This document shows positions 44,691 to 53,790 of a stretch of DNA of 64,000 nt, in pieces; the first letter of the stretch is position 1; the number at the start of each line of letters is the position of its first letter. The notes beneath the pieces were generated by a model. That model made no database searches and was not told where the DNA came from. It worked only from the letters and a program-made list of their open reading frames with translations. This DNA comes from Spongiibacter marinus (GTDB lineage Bacteria; Pseudomonadota; Gammaproteobacteria; Pseudomonadales; Spongiibacteraceae). The translations under genes and the position numbers were made by a program. The stretch covers positions 124,001-188,000 of the forward strand of contig NZ_JAFBBD010000004.1 of NCBI RefSeq assembly GCF_016906995.1, in the 5' to 3' direction.

Positions 44691-45343
44691 CGCTCTCCCA
44701 AGTACACATTCACGCGGGAAAATTCCTCGGACTCCGCCAGATCGGGAATTGTGGTCGCGCGCTGAAATTGCAGGTGGCGATAGCCGGGAAAGGAAAAGTC
44801 CTTCACCCGGGAGTCCGCCACCAACACCGTGTTGGCACGCTTCAGAAACTCGCCTAACAGCGGTAAATTGGCGCGATCGTAGAGCACGTCGGCAACCAAA
44901 ATCACATCGTACGATTCACTGTTAGCAAAGAAATCTGCGCTGTACGCGAGGTTCACGGCATTGGTCTCGGCATTGAGTTTACTGATGGCCAATGCATCGC
45001 TATCCAGGTCACAGGCGACCACCGATGACGCCCCGGCCTTGGCCGCCGCGATCGCGGCCACCGCAGAACCACAACCGAAGTCCAGCACCCGCTTGCCGCG
45101 CACCAACTCGGGGTGGTCAATAATATAACGCGCCATAACCTGGCCACTCGCCCAGCAAAAACACCAATAGGCCGGGTAGTTCATAATGCGCTGAATTTGC
45201 TCGCTGTCGAGCAGGTGCTGGGGGTAGGCTTCATCGAGCAACCACAACTCCAGCTCGGGCGCTAAAGGCAGTCGCTGGCGGGATAACTGCCCATGCGGGA
45301 GGTACTCGCGCAGACGCGCTTGCAGTGACGGTATTTTCATCAT
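44687..45343 (-). CDS. Class I SAM methyltransferase, protein-lysine type
   Basis: A 218-residue protein with LWLLDEAYPQHLLDSEQIQRIMNYPAYWCFCWASGQVMARYI before motif I (VLDFGCGSAVAAIAAAKAGA), then VVACDLDSDAL and SYDVILVADVLYDR. The pattern resembles ETF-beta/nicotinamide N-methyltransferase-like lysine methyltransferases rather than a small-molecule enzyme, but the substrate is not fixed. The start is ATG 45343, or the next Met, after AGGAC; the frame is open to 45388. Confidence 0.82.
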   Translation of the reverse strand: MMKIPSLQARLREYLPHGQLSRQRLPLAPELELWLLDEAYPQHLLDSEQIQRIMNYPAYWCFCWASGQVMARYIIDHPELVRGKRVLDFGCGSAVAAIAAAKAGASSVVACDLDSDALAISKLNAETNAVNLAYSADFFANSESYDVILVADVLYDRANLPLLGEFLKRANTVLVADSRVKDFSFPGYRHLQFQRATTIPDLAESEEFSRVNVYLGER

Positions 45344-45537
45344 TTGTCCTGTTTTTAAGGCCGGCGCGATAAGGGCAACGGTAAGCATTCAAGCGCCAGT
45401 CTGCTCTCGGCGGCGATAGTATACGGACTACCGGCCGCTACGTCGGCGTCCAATCCAGCGAAATTGATGCCGTTTGAGCACTCGCCTCACGCACACTGAT
45501 CACGCATAATTTAGCCAGCCACTGTCGAGAGCCTACC

Positions 45538-46206
45538 GTGTCACAAGCCACTGAATTTATCGTGCCCGCCTGCAATGAGTCCCACCGTATTCTCTATGAA
45601 GACGACGACCTGCTGGCCGTGAGTAAACCGGCTGGCTTATTGTCAGTTCCCGGCCGTCACCCGGCCAATCGCGATAGCCTGATAAGCCGTATTCAGCAGC
45701 AATACGCCGATGCATTAATTGTGCACAGACTCGATATGGCCACCTCTGGCCTGATGTTGATTGCGCGGAATAAAGATAGCCACCGCCGCCTGAGCCAGCA
45801 ATTCGAGCGACGCCAGATCACCAAGCAATATCACGCCGTCGTCAGCGGCTGCGTTGCCCCTGCCCAAGGCATAATCGATCTGCCGCTGGCCTGCGACTGG
45901 CCGCGTCGCCCTCGCCAACATATTAACTTTGAGCACGGCAAGTCTGCACAAACCCTCTACGAATGCCTGCGCCGCAGCGACAGCCATAGCACCCTGCTGC
46001 TCAGCCCCATTACCGGTCGCTCCCACCAATTGCGTGTGCATTGCGCCAGTATTGGCCACCCCATCCTCGGCTGCGAGTTCTACGCCCATGAACAAGCCAG
46101 GCAGGCATCGGCCCGGCTGTTACTCCACGCCAGCGCACTCAATTTGCACCACCCCAGCACGGGTAAAGCGATACAATTTACCTGCCCGCCACCCTTTGCC
46201 ATTTAA
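45538..46206 (+). CDS. rluA: RluA, 23S rRNA/tRNA pseudouridine synthase
   Basis: Makes pseudouridine at 23S U746 and tRNA U32. The 222-residue protein matches E. coli RluA throughout (219 aa): GLLSVPGR, catalytic Asp in VHRLDMATSGLMLIA, ITKQYHAVVSG, IDLPLACDWPRRP, ITGRSHQLRVHCASIGHPILG, and RLLLHASAL. It lacks an S4 domain, as RluA does. The start is GTG 45538. Divergent from the methyltransferase. Confidence 0.94.
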   Translation: MSQATEFIVPACNESHRILYEDDDLLAVSKPAGLLSVPGRHPANRDSLISRIQQQYADALIVHRLDMATSGLMLIARNKDSHRRLSQQFERRQITKQYHAVVSGCVAPAQGIIDLPLACDWPRRPRQHINFEHGKSAQTLYECLRRSDSHSTLLLSPITGRSHQLRVHCASIGHPILGCEFYAHEQARQASARLLLHASALNLHHPSTGKAIQFTCPPPFAI

Positions 46207-46280
46207 CGGAAAAACATCTTTCACTGTTGCTGGAGACGTATAGTTACCGGTGGGGTTTTTCCTGCACTAAACTATAGCCA

Positions 46281-46805
46281 GTGCACGAGGATAGGCTGGT
46301 GGTTGAAACGCAAACAAACCGAGATGGCAGCCAAATTGTGCTGCGCCCGAACCGTTCCGCCAGCTGGCAGAGTAACCGGCGCATCTTAGCGGCCGTCGCG
46401 GGACTCAATCTGGTATTTGCCACAGGGTTTCTGGCTATTGGCGCATGGATGATCTTGCCCTTTATGGGGCTGGAATTATTTTTGCTCTGGGTATTACTGC
46501 GGCGCGTCTTTGGCAAACTGCAGATTCAACAAGTGATTCACATAAACGAACAGCAGCTGCGTATTGAAAGCGGTTATTTTTGCGCAGAGCAACAATGGCA
46601 GTGGCCACAGCAACACAGTGGCATATTGGTGCTGGAGCACCACCACCCCTGGGCACCCCTGGAAATCAGCTTGTGCTGCCGCGCAAAAACCGTTCGCGTC
46701 GGGGCATTTTTAAATCGCGAAGACAGCGTTGAATTGCTGGCGGCATTAAAACGCCTGGGACTGCGCGTTCAGCAACACAGCCGCCCCGACACGCTGGCAA
46801 TGTAG
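46281..46805 (+). CDS. DUF2244 inner-membrane protein
   Basis: A 174-residue protein with a cytoplasmic start, two closely spaced helices (AAVAGLNLVFATGFLAIGAWM and LPFMGLELFLLWVLL) and a C-terminal soluble part rich in beta strands. The pattern matches DUF2244; function is unknown. The start is GTG 46281. It is often near respiratory genes, but not here. Confidence 0.75.
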   Translation: MHEDRLVVETQTNRDGSQIVLRPNRSASWQSNRRILAAVAGLNLVFATGFLAIGAWMILPFMGLELFLLWVLLRRVFGKLQIQQVIHINEQQLRIESGYFCAEQQWQWPQQHSGILVLEHHHPWAPLEISLCCRAKTVRVGAFLNREDSVELLAALKRLGLRVQQHSRPDTLAM

Positions 46806-46810
46806 GCTGC

Positions 46811-47548
46811 TTAGTACACCGTTATTGCGACGCCGCCAAGCGCTACAGACTCGGCATGATAGTAGCCGGGCTCCAGCGCATTCATGCCGCCCAGCGCGCC
46901 AGTCAGCAACCACTGCTGAGGCGTGATGCGCCACCCCATGGCAACACGTTGGTTGACCAGCGCTAACAAGGCCTGCCACTGACCGCCACTCACGCCGCCG
47001 CCATAGGACTGAGCGATCATTGACGCATCGCGAAACAGTCGCAACGGCAGGGCATCCAGGTCGAGGCCCTGCGGAGACACGCCATTGCCAATAACAAAAT
47101 ATTTACCGGCGACATTGGCGCGAACAATCTCTCTGGCGGTGGGGCTGGCCGGCAACAACGCCAAGTCGGGCAACTCGAGTGCAATGGCCACGCGGCGAAC
47201 GATCGACTGCAACTCTGCCACGCTGGCAATGGGCGCTTCCACCGTTTGGTTTAACTGAAAGGCCAACTCCAGCTCAACCATGCCGCGGGAAAAATCCGCC
47301 AGCGCGACACGTTCACCCGAGGCCCGCTGGCCCGCCGCGCTCAAACTGCCATAAACCGTTCTATCGCTGCCAAAACGCTGCTGCGACGCGGCGTTACTCA
47401 ACCCCGCCTTAAAACCAGCGGGCGCCCCGGTATGCTCGGCAATAAAGCGGATATTTTGCTCGACATAGGCCTGTTGCCACGCCGCCTCTGCTGCCCACGT
47501 GGGCAGCGCCCACAGCCATACGGCAACGAATACGAAAACTCTATTCAC
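46811..47548 (-). CDS. Exported 2-keto-4-pentenoate hydratase homologue (MhpD/FAH fold)
   Basis: A 245-residue protein with an N-terminal signal peptide (VFVFVAVWLWALPTWA) and a mature part following MhpD from end to end: GFKAGLSNAASQQRFG, the metal pair Glu92 and Glu94 in VELELAFQL, Glu125 in ALELPDL, KYFVIGNG, and LLTGALGGM near the end. Characterised members are cytoplasmic hydratases or decarboxylases of meta-cleavage pathways; an exported one is unusual. It overlaps the HAD gene upstream by 8 nt. The mature enzyme looks complete, but the reaction in the periplasm is unknown. Confidence 0.8.
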   Translation of the reverse strand: MNRVFVFVAVWLWALPTWAAEAAWQQAYVEQNIRFIAEHTGAPAGFKAGLSNAASQQRFGSDRTVYGSLSAAGQRASGERVALADFSRGMVELELAFQLNQTVEAPIASVAELQSIVRRVAIALELPDLALLPASPTAREIVRANVAGKYFVIGNGVSPQGLDLDALPLRLFRDASMIAQSYGGGVSGGQWQALLALVNQRVAMGWRITPQQWLLTGALGGMNALEPGYYHAESVALGGVAITVY

Positions 47549-48227
47549 TCACATCCCTCTCTGCTAATTGGGCAGGCAATTCTGCCAGGCTTTTCACGCA
47601 CACGCTCGGTGCGATATCCCAGGGGTCGTACACTGCATTGGCGTCGCGCTTTACCCATGCCGCTTGCATACCTGCACTGCGCGCGCCGATCACATCAAAT
47701 GGGTTAGACGACACCAACCAACTGTGCCCGACAAGGCCACCCGTTGACCGCAGAAAATGCGCATACACTGCCGGGCTAGGCTTAAACACGCGCACCTCCT
47801 CCGCACTCACCACCCCCTCAAACCAATCGCTAATTTCTGCCTTCGCCAGGATAGCCTGAACATCTGCTTTAGCCCCATTGGAGAAGGCGAAAAGTCGATG
47901 GCCCTCGCCGGCCAGCTGCGCCAGCGCGTCGAGCACATCGGCAAAAATTGGCAGCTCGGCGTAGGCGGCAATCAACGCGCTGCGCTGCTCACGGGAAAGG
48001 GGCTGCGCCATGGCCTCACAACAATAATCCAGGGCCTGGCGCGTACACACAGAAAAATCGGCATAGTGCTGCATCAGTCCGCGCCGAAAGCTGTACTCCA
48101 ATTGTTTCTCCCGCCAGCGCGCAGCGAATACTCCTGCGAGATCACCCATAAGCTCACGGAGCGGGGTCTCTATCGCCGCCGTATTGACCAGCGTGCCGTA
48201 GACATCAAAGCCCAGTATTTTTGACAT
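47541..48227 (-). CDS. Haloacid dehalogenase type II (HAD superfamily)
   Basis: A 228-residue cytosolic hydrolase, likely acting on L-2-haloacids or a related small acid. HAD motif I is FDVYGTLVNT (nucleophile Asp), motif II is FSNGAK, the Lys is in RVFKPSPAVYAHF, and motif IV is SSNPFDVIGARSAGMQAAWVKR; SSNPFD is typical of L-2-haloacid dehalogenases. RBS and start are not unusual. First of a two-gene overlapping unit with the exported hydratase homologue. Confidence 0.85.
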   Translation of the reverse strand: MSKILGFDVYGTLVNTAAIETPLRELMGDLAGVFAARWREKQLEYSFRRGLMQHYADFSVCTRQALDYCCEAMAQPLSREQRSALIAAYAELPIFADVLDALAQLAGEGHRLFAFSNGAKADVQAILAKAEISDWFEGVVSAEEVRVFKPSPAVYAHFLRSTGGLVGHSWLVSSNPFDVIGARSAGMQAAWVKRDANAVYDPWDIAPSVCVKSLAELPAQLAERDVSE

Positions 48228-48396
48228 AGTGACCCGCTCCTTTATTCAACGCCATCAGGCGTGCACCAAATCGGCGAAGCGCTCTCGATCGCTGCAGCGC
48301 AAGCTAAACCAAACCGTTCGCCGCCCCCACCTCTCTGATTGAGCAGTCTGGCAGCAATTGAGGTAAAATGCGCGCCGTCTATATAGCGAGGTAGCC

Positions 48397-49758
48397 ATGG
48401 CCACACCCGACAACACACCGCAGAAAAACGCTGACAAAACCCAAAAAGTGGGATTTGTTAGTTTGGGCTGCCCGAAAGCGCTTGTCGATTCCGAGCGCAT
48501 ACTCACCCAGCTGCGCCTGGATGGCTACGAGGTCGTTCCCAGCTACGACGATGCCGATGTTGTGGTAGTGAATACCTGCGGCTTTATCGACAGCGCAAAG
48601 CAGGAGTCGCTGGACGCGATTGGCGAGGCGATCAATGAAAACGGCAAGGTCATTGTTACTGGCTGCATGGGCAAAGGCAGCGACGCCGAAGCCATTAAAA
48701 ATGCCTACCCAGAAGTCCTCGACGTAAGCGGTCCGGCCGCCGTTGACGCCGTTGTGGGCGCGGTTCATCAGTATGTTCCCCAGGACGACAGCTACCAGCC
48801 TCACCGCGACTTGGTACCACCGCAGGGTGTGAAACTCACGCCCCGGCACTATGCGTATTTAAAAATTTCCGAAGGCTGCAACCACCGCTGCAGCTTTTGC
48901 ATTATTCCGGCGATGCGCGGCGACCTCGTCAGCCGCCCGTTGGCTGAGGTAGTCGATGAGGCCAAACAGCTGGTCGCCGCTGGCAGCCGCGAACTATTGG
49001 TCATCTCGCAAGACACCAGCGCCTACGGCGTGGACACCAAATACAAGCTGGACTTTGTCGATGGCCGCGCTCTGGAAACCCGCATGCAAGACCTCGCCGT
49101 TGCACTGGGCGAGCTCGGCGTTTGGGTACGCATGCACTATGTCTACCCCTACCCCCACGTAGACAAAATGATACCCCTCATGGCTGAGGGCAAGATCCTT
49201 CCCTACCTGGATATTCCGTTTCAGCATGCCAGCCCGCGTGTGCTCAAGTTGATGAAGCGCCCCGGCAATCAGGAAAAAACGCTTGAGCGCATTAAAGCCT
49301 GGCGAGAAATCTGCCCCGACCTGGTAATACGCTCAACGTTTATTGTCGGCTTTCCGGGCGAAACCGAAGAAGACTTCCAGTTGCTGCTCGACTGGCTGGA
49401 AGAAGCTCAACTGGACCGCGTCGGCTGCTTCCAGTATTCACCCGTCGATGGGGCCAGCGCCAACGACCTACCAGACCCCGTGCCCGAAGACGTTAAGCAA
49501 CAACGCTGGGAGCGTTTCATGGAAGTACAGCAACGCATTTCCGCAGAAAAGCTGCAGCAGCGCATCGGCCAGCAATTGGAAGTGTTGATCGATGTCGTCG
49601 ACGAAGAAGGCGCGATTGGACGCTGCTATGCGGATGCCCCCGAGATTGATGGCAAAGTCTACCTCGATGGCGTTACCGACCTTCGCCCAGGCGATGCGCT
49701 ATTGGTGAATGTCGTAGGCGCTGACGACTACGACCTGTGGGCCGAGCCCGCCCAGTGA
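48397..49758 (+). CDS. rimO: RimO, ribosomal protein S12 methylthiotransferase
   Basis: Radical-SAM enzyme that adds a methylthio group to Asp89 (mature numbering) of S12. The 453-residue protein has an N-terminal UPF0004 domain ([38 protein letters not shown] with auxiliary-cluster Cys), the SAM cluster [27 protein letters not shown], and a C-terminal TRAM domain. The length fits (E. coli 441). It overlaps rsmE by 4 nt. Upstream, TTGAGC and TAAAAT (48339-48369) give a weak promoter with 19-nt spacing. Confidence 0.96.
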   Translation: MATPDNTPQKNADKTQKVGFVSLGCPKALVDSERILTQLRLDGYEVVPSYDDADVVVVNTCGFIDSAKQESLDAIGEAINENGKVIVTGCMGKGSDAEAIKNAYPEVLDVSGPAAVDAVVGAVHQYVPQDDSYQPHRDLVPPQGVKLTPRHYAYLKISEGCNHRCSFCIIPAMRGDLVSRPLAEVVDEAKQLVAAGSRELLVISQDTSAYGVDTKYKLDFVDGRALETRMQDLAVALGELGVWVRMHYVYPYPHVDKMIPLMAEGKILPYLDIPFQHASPRVLKLMKRPGNQEKTLERIKAWREICPDLVIRSTFIVGFPGETEEDFQLLLDWLEEAQLDRVGCFQYSPVDGASANDLPDPVPEDVKQQRWERFMEVQQRISAEKLQQRIGQQLEVLIDVVDEEGAIGRCYADAPEIDGKVYLDGVTDLRPGDALLVNVVGADDYDLWAEPAQ

Positions 49759-50462
49759 ATTTGCTGCTGCTGCAGCCATCGGATTTCACTGGCGCCGATA
49801 CCGTGCAAATCAGCGATACGCGCGCCCAGCACATCCGCAAGGTACTTCGCGCTGAACTTGGCCAGCAGCTGCGCTGCGGCGTGCTTAACGGCCAGATTGG
49901 CAGTGCGGAAATCATCGGACTTGGCGGCACCATAGAACTGCGCGTTAACCTGAACACGCCCGCTCCGGCAAAGCTCCCTTTGACCTTATTGCTGGCCCTG
50001 CCTCGCCCAAAAGCGGCGCGGCGGATCATTCGCTCAGCAACCGAACTGGGCGTGGAAAAAATTGTTTTGTTGAACAGTTACCGGGTGGACAAAAGCTACT
50101 GGCAAAGCCCGTTAGTCGACGACGCTCACCTCCACGCGGCCATGCTGGAGGGCTTGGAGCAGTGTGGCGATACGCAATTGCCTAGCATTGAACGCGCCAC
50201 CCGCTTTAAGCCCTTCGTGGAAGATGTATTGCCAGCATTGCTGCAACATCGGCAAGGCCTATTGGCCCACCCCTACCACAGCCAGGGTGTGCCGGCGGCA
50301 AGTAACCAGCCGCGCCTACTCGCCATCGGCCCGGAAGGCGGGTTTATTCCCTATGAGGTGGAAAAACTGCTGGCCGCCGGAATGCAGGGCTTTAGCCTGG
50401 GGCCGCGTATTTTGAAAGTTGAGACCGCCGTACCCAGCATTATTGGTCGCCTGTTTCTGTAG
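49755..50462 (+). CDS. rsmE: RsmE, 16S rRNA m3U1498 methyltransferase
   Basis: SPOUT-fold enzyme that methylates U1498. The 235-residue protein has [51 protein letters not shown], and the knot signature [13 protein letters not shown] ... [13 protein letters not shown]. The start is GTG 49755, overlapping the rimO stop (GTGA); the longer frame would overlap rimO by 22 nt. Confidence 0.94.
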   Translation: MNLLLLQPSDFTGADTVQISDTRAQHIRKVLRAELGQQLRCGVLNGQIGSAEIIGLGGTIELRVNLNTPAPAKLPLTLLLALPRPKAARRIIRSATELGVEKIVLLNSYRVDKSYWQSPLVDDAHLHAAMLEGLEQCGDTQLPSIERATRFKPFVEDVLPALLQHRQGLLAHPYHSQGVPAASNQPRLLAIGPEGGFIPYEVEKLLAAGMQGFSLGPRILKVETAVPSIIGRLFL

Positions 50463-50471
50463 CGGCGACAA

Positions 50472-51083
50472 CTAATCCTTCAACAGCAATACCCCAGACG
50501 CAGCGATCAGTCCAACTCCCGCCGCCGCTTCACCCCGCTTGGCGATCACCGGCAATCCTTGCACCAGTCGCTGCGCAAGCAACACATATAACAATTTCAC
50601 GCCACCAACGGCCGCCACCGTGATTGCCGCAATTGCCAGGACATCTCCCGGCAACACACTTTGCATGTCGACAAATAGCGGCAATAGACTGGCGTAGAAA
50701 ACCACCGCTTTCAGATCTGCAAGTGTCACCACCAAGCCCGCGATAGCACTAGTGCAAAGCGAGCCGGGCGCCGCCGGTAAGGCCTGAGAGCGACCGGCGC
50801 GGGATGATAGCAACAAGCGTAAGCCCACACTCAGTAGAAGCAGCGCTGCGGCAATCTTAACCACGATAAACACCGCGCCCATAGCCTGAGCCAGCGCGGC
50901 AACACCGCCAATCGCTAGGCCGACAAACAGCAGGTCGCCAATAACAATACCCAGCGCTGCGGCAAGACCGTGGCGCCGACCACCGCGCAAACTGCAGGCG
51001 ACTACCAGCAACACACTACTACTTGGTAGCGCTGCCAGCGCCATCATTGCCAGCGCCAAGCCCAGCATCGCTGCAACGCTCAT
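50472..51083 (-). CDS. LysE-family exporter
   Basis: A 203-residue membrane protein with the LysE/RhtB plan: six hydrophobic segments, LPSSSVLLVVACSLRGGRRHGLAAALGIVIGD (the conserved GxxxGxxxxxGxxxGD style) and SAIAGLVVTLADLKAVVFYASL. These exporters remove amino acids or other small molecules. ATG 51083 overlaps the hydrolase stop as ATGA, so the two are coupled. Last gene of the Rieske-like cluster. Confidence 0.85.
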   Translation of the reverse strand: MSVAAMLGLALAMMALAALPSSSVLLVVACSLRGGRRHGLAAALGIVIGDLLFVGLAIGGVAALAQAMGAVFIVVKIAAALLLLSVGLRLLLSSRAGRSQALPAAPGSLCTSAIAGLVVTLADLKAVVFYASLLPLFVDMQSVLPGDVLAIAAITVAAVGGVKLLYVLLAQRLVQGLPVIAKRGEAAAGVGLIAASGVLLLKD

Positions 51084-51958
51084 GGCTGCACCTGCGCACA
51101 ACGGCGCTCCGCGTCGTTAATAAAGTCGATGGCCAAAGACTCAAAGCGCGCTTTGCACTCAATCATCGCCCAGTGACCGCAGTTGGGGAAAACATGCAAC
51201 TCGGCATTGGGGATCATCCGCATAGGCAACAAGCTGATATCCAGCGGACTCACGCGGTCATCCCGTCCCCAGGTAATTAGCGTCGGCGCCTGAATGCTGG
51301 GCAAATGCGCGACCACCTGCGCGGCGTTTTCTCCCCGCCGGTAATCGGCAATTGCAGCGATCGCCGACCGAGAATACAGCGCCCGAGTGGTCGCCAGGGT
51401 GACGGGCTCAGTTGCCGCCGCGTATCGCGCCTCGAGCAGTTCGTCAGTAATAATCGCCTGATCGTAAACCATGGATACCAACCAACGTCGTAAATTTTCG
51501 CGGCTAGGTTGCTCGGTAAAGGCGGTTAGCAAGTTCAGCCCCTCCCCAGGAAAAGCGCTGAACAGATTCAAGCCAATTCCGCCGATAGTCATAAAGCTGG
51601 CGACCCGCTCGGGATACTGCGCCGCAATATACGAACCGACGATGCCACCCAAGGAGTTACCAATAATATGTACGCGGGAAACATCCAGGGTATCGAGCAG
51701 CTCAACACAGGCGGCCACGCAGCTTTGTACCGGGTCTCCGTCTCGCGCATCGCTGCCGCCGTAGCCGGGCAAGTCAGGCATGATGCAGCGAAAATGCTCG
51801 GCAAATACGGGCAAATTGTCGCGATAATTCGCCCAGGCATTCACCCCTGGGCCAGAGCCGTGGATCAGCATCACACAGGGACCGTTGCCCGCGTCGTAAT
51901 ACTGAATACCACCGCCGGGCAACGCGGCGTATTGCGGGCTTTGATCGATTTTAGACAT
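51080..51958 (-). CDS. Alpha/beta hydrolase, meta-cleavage-product type
   Basis: A 292-residue C-C-bond hydrolase-like enzyme. Oxyanion motif HGSGPGVNAWANYRDNLP is the hallmark of BphD/HsaD-type meta-cleavage hydrolases. The nucleophile Ser102 is in GNSLGG, the acid is Asp233/234 in WGRDDRVSPLD, and the base is His262 in FPNCGHWAMIE. All are intact. These enzymes act after extradiol cleavage of a ring, but no extradiol dioxygenase gene is visible in the window. It follows the SRPBCC gene by 18 bp and is coupled to the exporter. Confidence 0.9.
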   Translation of the reverse strand: MSKIDQSPQYAALPGGGIQYYDAGNGPCVMLIHGSGPGVNAWANYRDNLPVFAEHFRCIMPDLPGYGGSDARDGDPVQSCVAACVELLDTLDVSRVHIIGNSLGGIVGSYIAAQYPERVASFMTIGGIGLNLFSAFPGEGLNLLTAFTEQPSRENLRRWLVSMVYDQAIITDELLEARYAAATEPVTLATTRALYSRSAIAAIADYRRGENAAQVVAHLPSIQAPTLITWGRDDRVSPLDISLLPMRMIPNAELHVFPNCGHWAMIECKARFESLAIDFINDAERRCAQVQP

Positions 51959-51976
51959 GACTTCTTCCTTGAAAAG

Positions 51977-52447
51977 TTAAACGCCAGCAGCCTCGCACTG
52001 CTGCTTTAAGGCCGCCAAGTATTGCTGGTATACCTCACTGTGGGCGCGACTGCCCTGAAGAACAAAGCCGAGTCGAGCGAACCAGCTCAGGGCCTCCACC
52101 CGGCAGTGATAACTGGCCAATGTTTCCTGCCCGTGCTGCTCGAAACACCATACCCCGGTACCACGCAAGTCTCCATCGATATACCGCTCCTCAATGCGCT
52201 CGCCGTCCACGATACGCTCTATACGGCGTGTAAAGCGGCTCAGCACAAATGGCGGACGACCATAGCAGTGCTGCACAAGCGCGCCCTCCTTGATATCGCC
52301 ACCGCCCTCCACACTGCATGAATAGGGCGGGAACCAGTTGGCGATTGCCGGATAATTCGCCACGGTCGCGAATACCCGTTGAGCGGGTGCGCGAATGTGT
52401 ATGCTGTCGACAACATCAATATTTAAGCGATCCTTCAAACTGCGCAT
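51977..52447 (-). CDS. SRPBCC (polyketide cyclase/START-like) protein
   Basis: A 156-residue soluble protein: DSIHIRAPAQRVFATVANYPAIANWFPPY at the start, then GGGDIKEGALVQHCYGRPPFVLSRFTRRIERIVDGERI, and the hydrophobic C-terminal helix, all typical of the hydrophobic-pocket SRPBCC fold. ATG 52447 has AAAGGAGAGA upstream; the open frame to 52510 is less likely. It may bind the hydrophobic substrate or product of the neighbouring oxygenase-like protein (inference from cluster position). Confidence 0.8.
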   Translation of the reverse strand: MRSLKDRLNIDVVDSIHIRAPAQRVFATVANYPAIANWFPPYSCSVEGGGDIKEGALVQHCYGRPPFVLSRFTRRIERIVDGERIEERYIDGDLRGTGVWCFEQHGQETLASYHCRVEALSWFARLGFVLQGSRAHSEVYQQYLAALKQQCEAAGV

Positions 52448-52546
52448 GCTTTTCTCTCCTTTCCCTGGTATTGCTTTGCTTAACATTGCTTTGCTCGGCG
52501 CTGCTTCCATGAGCGGTGAATAGCGGCCCCAATTGGGGCCGCTATA

Positions 52547-53458
52547 TTAGTCATAACGCAACTGGTACTCGCGGTAGCGCAGACGCTCTTCATTGATCTC
52601 CGCCAGCGGCTGATAAAACTGTGCGTACCAGGTTCTCAGTTTGTGGATCGGGCCATCACCATCGCAGAGAATGGGGTTGTCGATGCGCGTCTTGTTGTGC
52701 CATATCGCCACATCCTCAGCAAAGGCCTCAAAAGCCTTCTCCGCATACATTTTGCACAGCTCAGCATTTTGCGCCTCGTTCAAAAGGGGCAGGCGCTTCA
52801 CCATCACCGCGTAGCGAATATCAAAGCATTCGCGCGCCACCGGCAAGTGGCTGAGCAGCAGGTAGCTTTCAACGGTGTGGCCGTCGTAACTGCCGCGCAT
52901 ATACGTTGTTTGGTAGGCCGGGCCATAGTATTTGGCGTAGCTATACAGCTCGCTCTCCGCCGACAGGCGTTCGCTGTGGCCGCGCATTTCCTGCACAAAG
53001 GTGTGGCCATCCATAACGTTGCGAAAGCTGCGCACATTTGCACCATGCACGGGACCAAAGTGCGCCGCATCGGCCATATTGTCGATCAGCTCGCGGCAAT
53101 TGGCGTGTATGCGGTACTCCCGCATCTGCCAGCGGCTCCACTGGCGCGTATCGCACTCGCCCATAATTGGCGGCTCCTGCATAGCCAGCGGCGGATTGCC
53201 ATCGGGGTCGTACCAGCAGAGCAACAAGCGGTTGCGGGCCAGGGTCGGCAGACGCTGGCCATTGAGACTCGCGTCAATCTGTGAGCCGCGACAACGCACG
53301 ACGACCTTGCCGCCAAAACCGTCGATGTTTTGCGGGCTGTCCGCAGGCGGGCGAAAATCGTCGAGTAATCCAAGGCAAAACCACCCCCTCGGGTAGCGGT
53401 CGGGTATGTCCTCCGCCTGAATTTGGTAGGGAGGAAAAGGCGGGCGTTGTTGTGACAT
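52547..53458 (-). CDS. Rieske-type oxygenase homologue lacking the Rieske cluster domain
   Basis: A 303-residue protein that begins like a KshA-type Rieske oxygenase (YPRGWFCLGL) and ends like one. The [2Fe-2S] lobe is missing. After GGKVVVRCRGSQ the sequence goes straight to NRLLLCWYDPDGNPP, with no CxH or CxxH pair. The catalytic domain is kept: NMADAAHFGPVH carries Asn127, bridging Asp130, His133 and His138, and Asp249 in EDVAIWHNK completes the iron triad. Family members are about 350-390 aa, so about 60 residues are lost cleanly in frame. ATG 53458 follows GGAG. First gene of the leftward cluster with SRPBCC, hydrolase and exporter. Confidence 0.85.
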   Translation of the reverse strand: MSQQRPPFPPYQIQAEDIPDRYPRGWFCLGLLDDFRPPADSPQNIDGFGGKVVVRCRGSQIDASLNGQRLPTLARNRLLLCWYDPDGNPPLAMQEPPIMGECDTRQWSRWQMREYRIHANCRELIDNMADAAHFGPVHGANVRSFRNVMDGHTFVQEMRGHSERLSAESELYSYAKYYGPAYQTTYMRGSYDGHTVESYLLLSHLPVARECFDIRYAVMVKRLPLLNEAQNAELCKMYAEKAFEAFAEDVAIWHNKTRIDNPILCDGDGPIHKLRTWYAQFYQPLAEINEERLRYREYQLRYD

Positions 53459-53790
53459 GACGTGACTCCATTCAATGATTATTGTGGTGCTCGTGGGCAC
53501 ACGTCGAATCTAGTCAGCTTTGTAAAGCCCGCCCCTCGTCCCAGTAGGTGAGAATCCTGGCAACTCATCTATGCGGATTACGCCATTCAGATGATTCGCC
53601 CGGCTGTGGCAACCCTGCCCTCACTCAACTTCACGAATTGACATCACTGTGTCAGCCGCGCATACTTCTGACTGCTGCTCGCAGTTCAGGCGGCGACTCG
53701 CACAAGCACAGCCAGTGGCTGCCCCTGCTACAACGTGACATCGCCCGCCTCGCCAGCACCCGAACAACACTAACAATACGGACATTTGCC
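53459..53790. promoter_or_regulatory. Divergent region between the Rieske-like cluster and the calcium-repeat lipoprotein
   Basis: A 332 bp gap. The lipoprotein frame is open from 53548 to its chosen start, but the sequence there is not family-like and would put the lipobox far inside. Promoters for both directions should be here; no palindrome or convincing -10/-35 was found. Confidence 0.35.

Noticed and set aside
52547-53458. Frameshift or sequencing error hiding the Rieske lobe
   Set aside because: The frame is continuous and I found no CxH...CxxH pattern in the other frames at the junction; a single indel could not remove 60 residues and keep both sides in frame.
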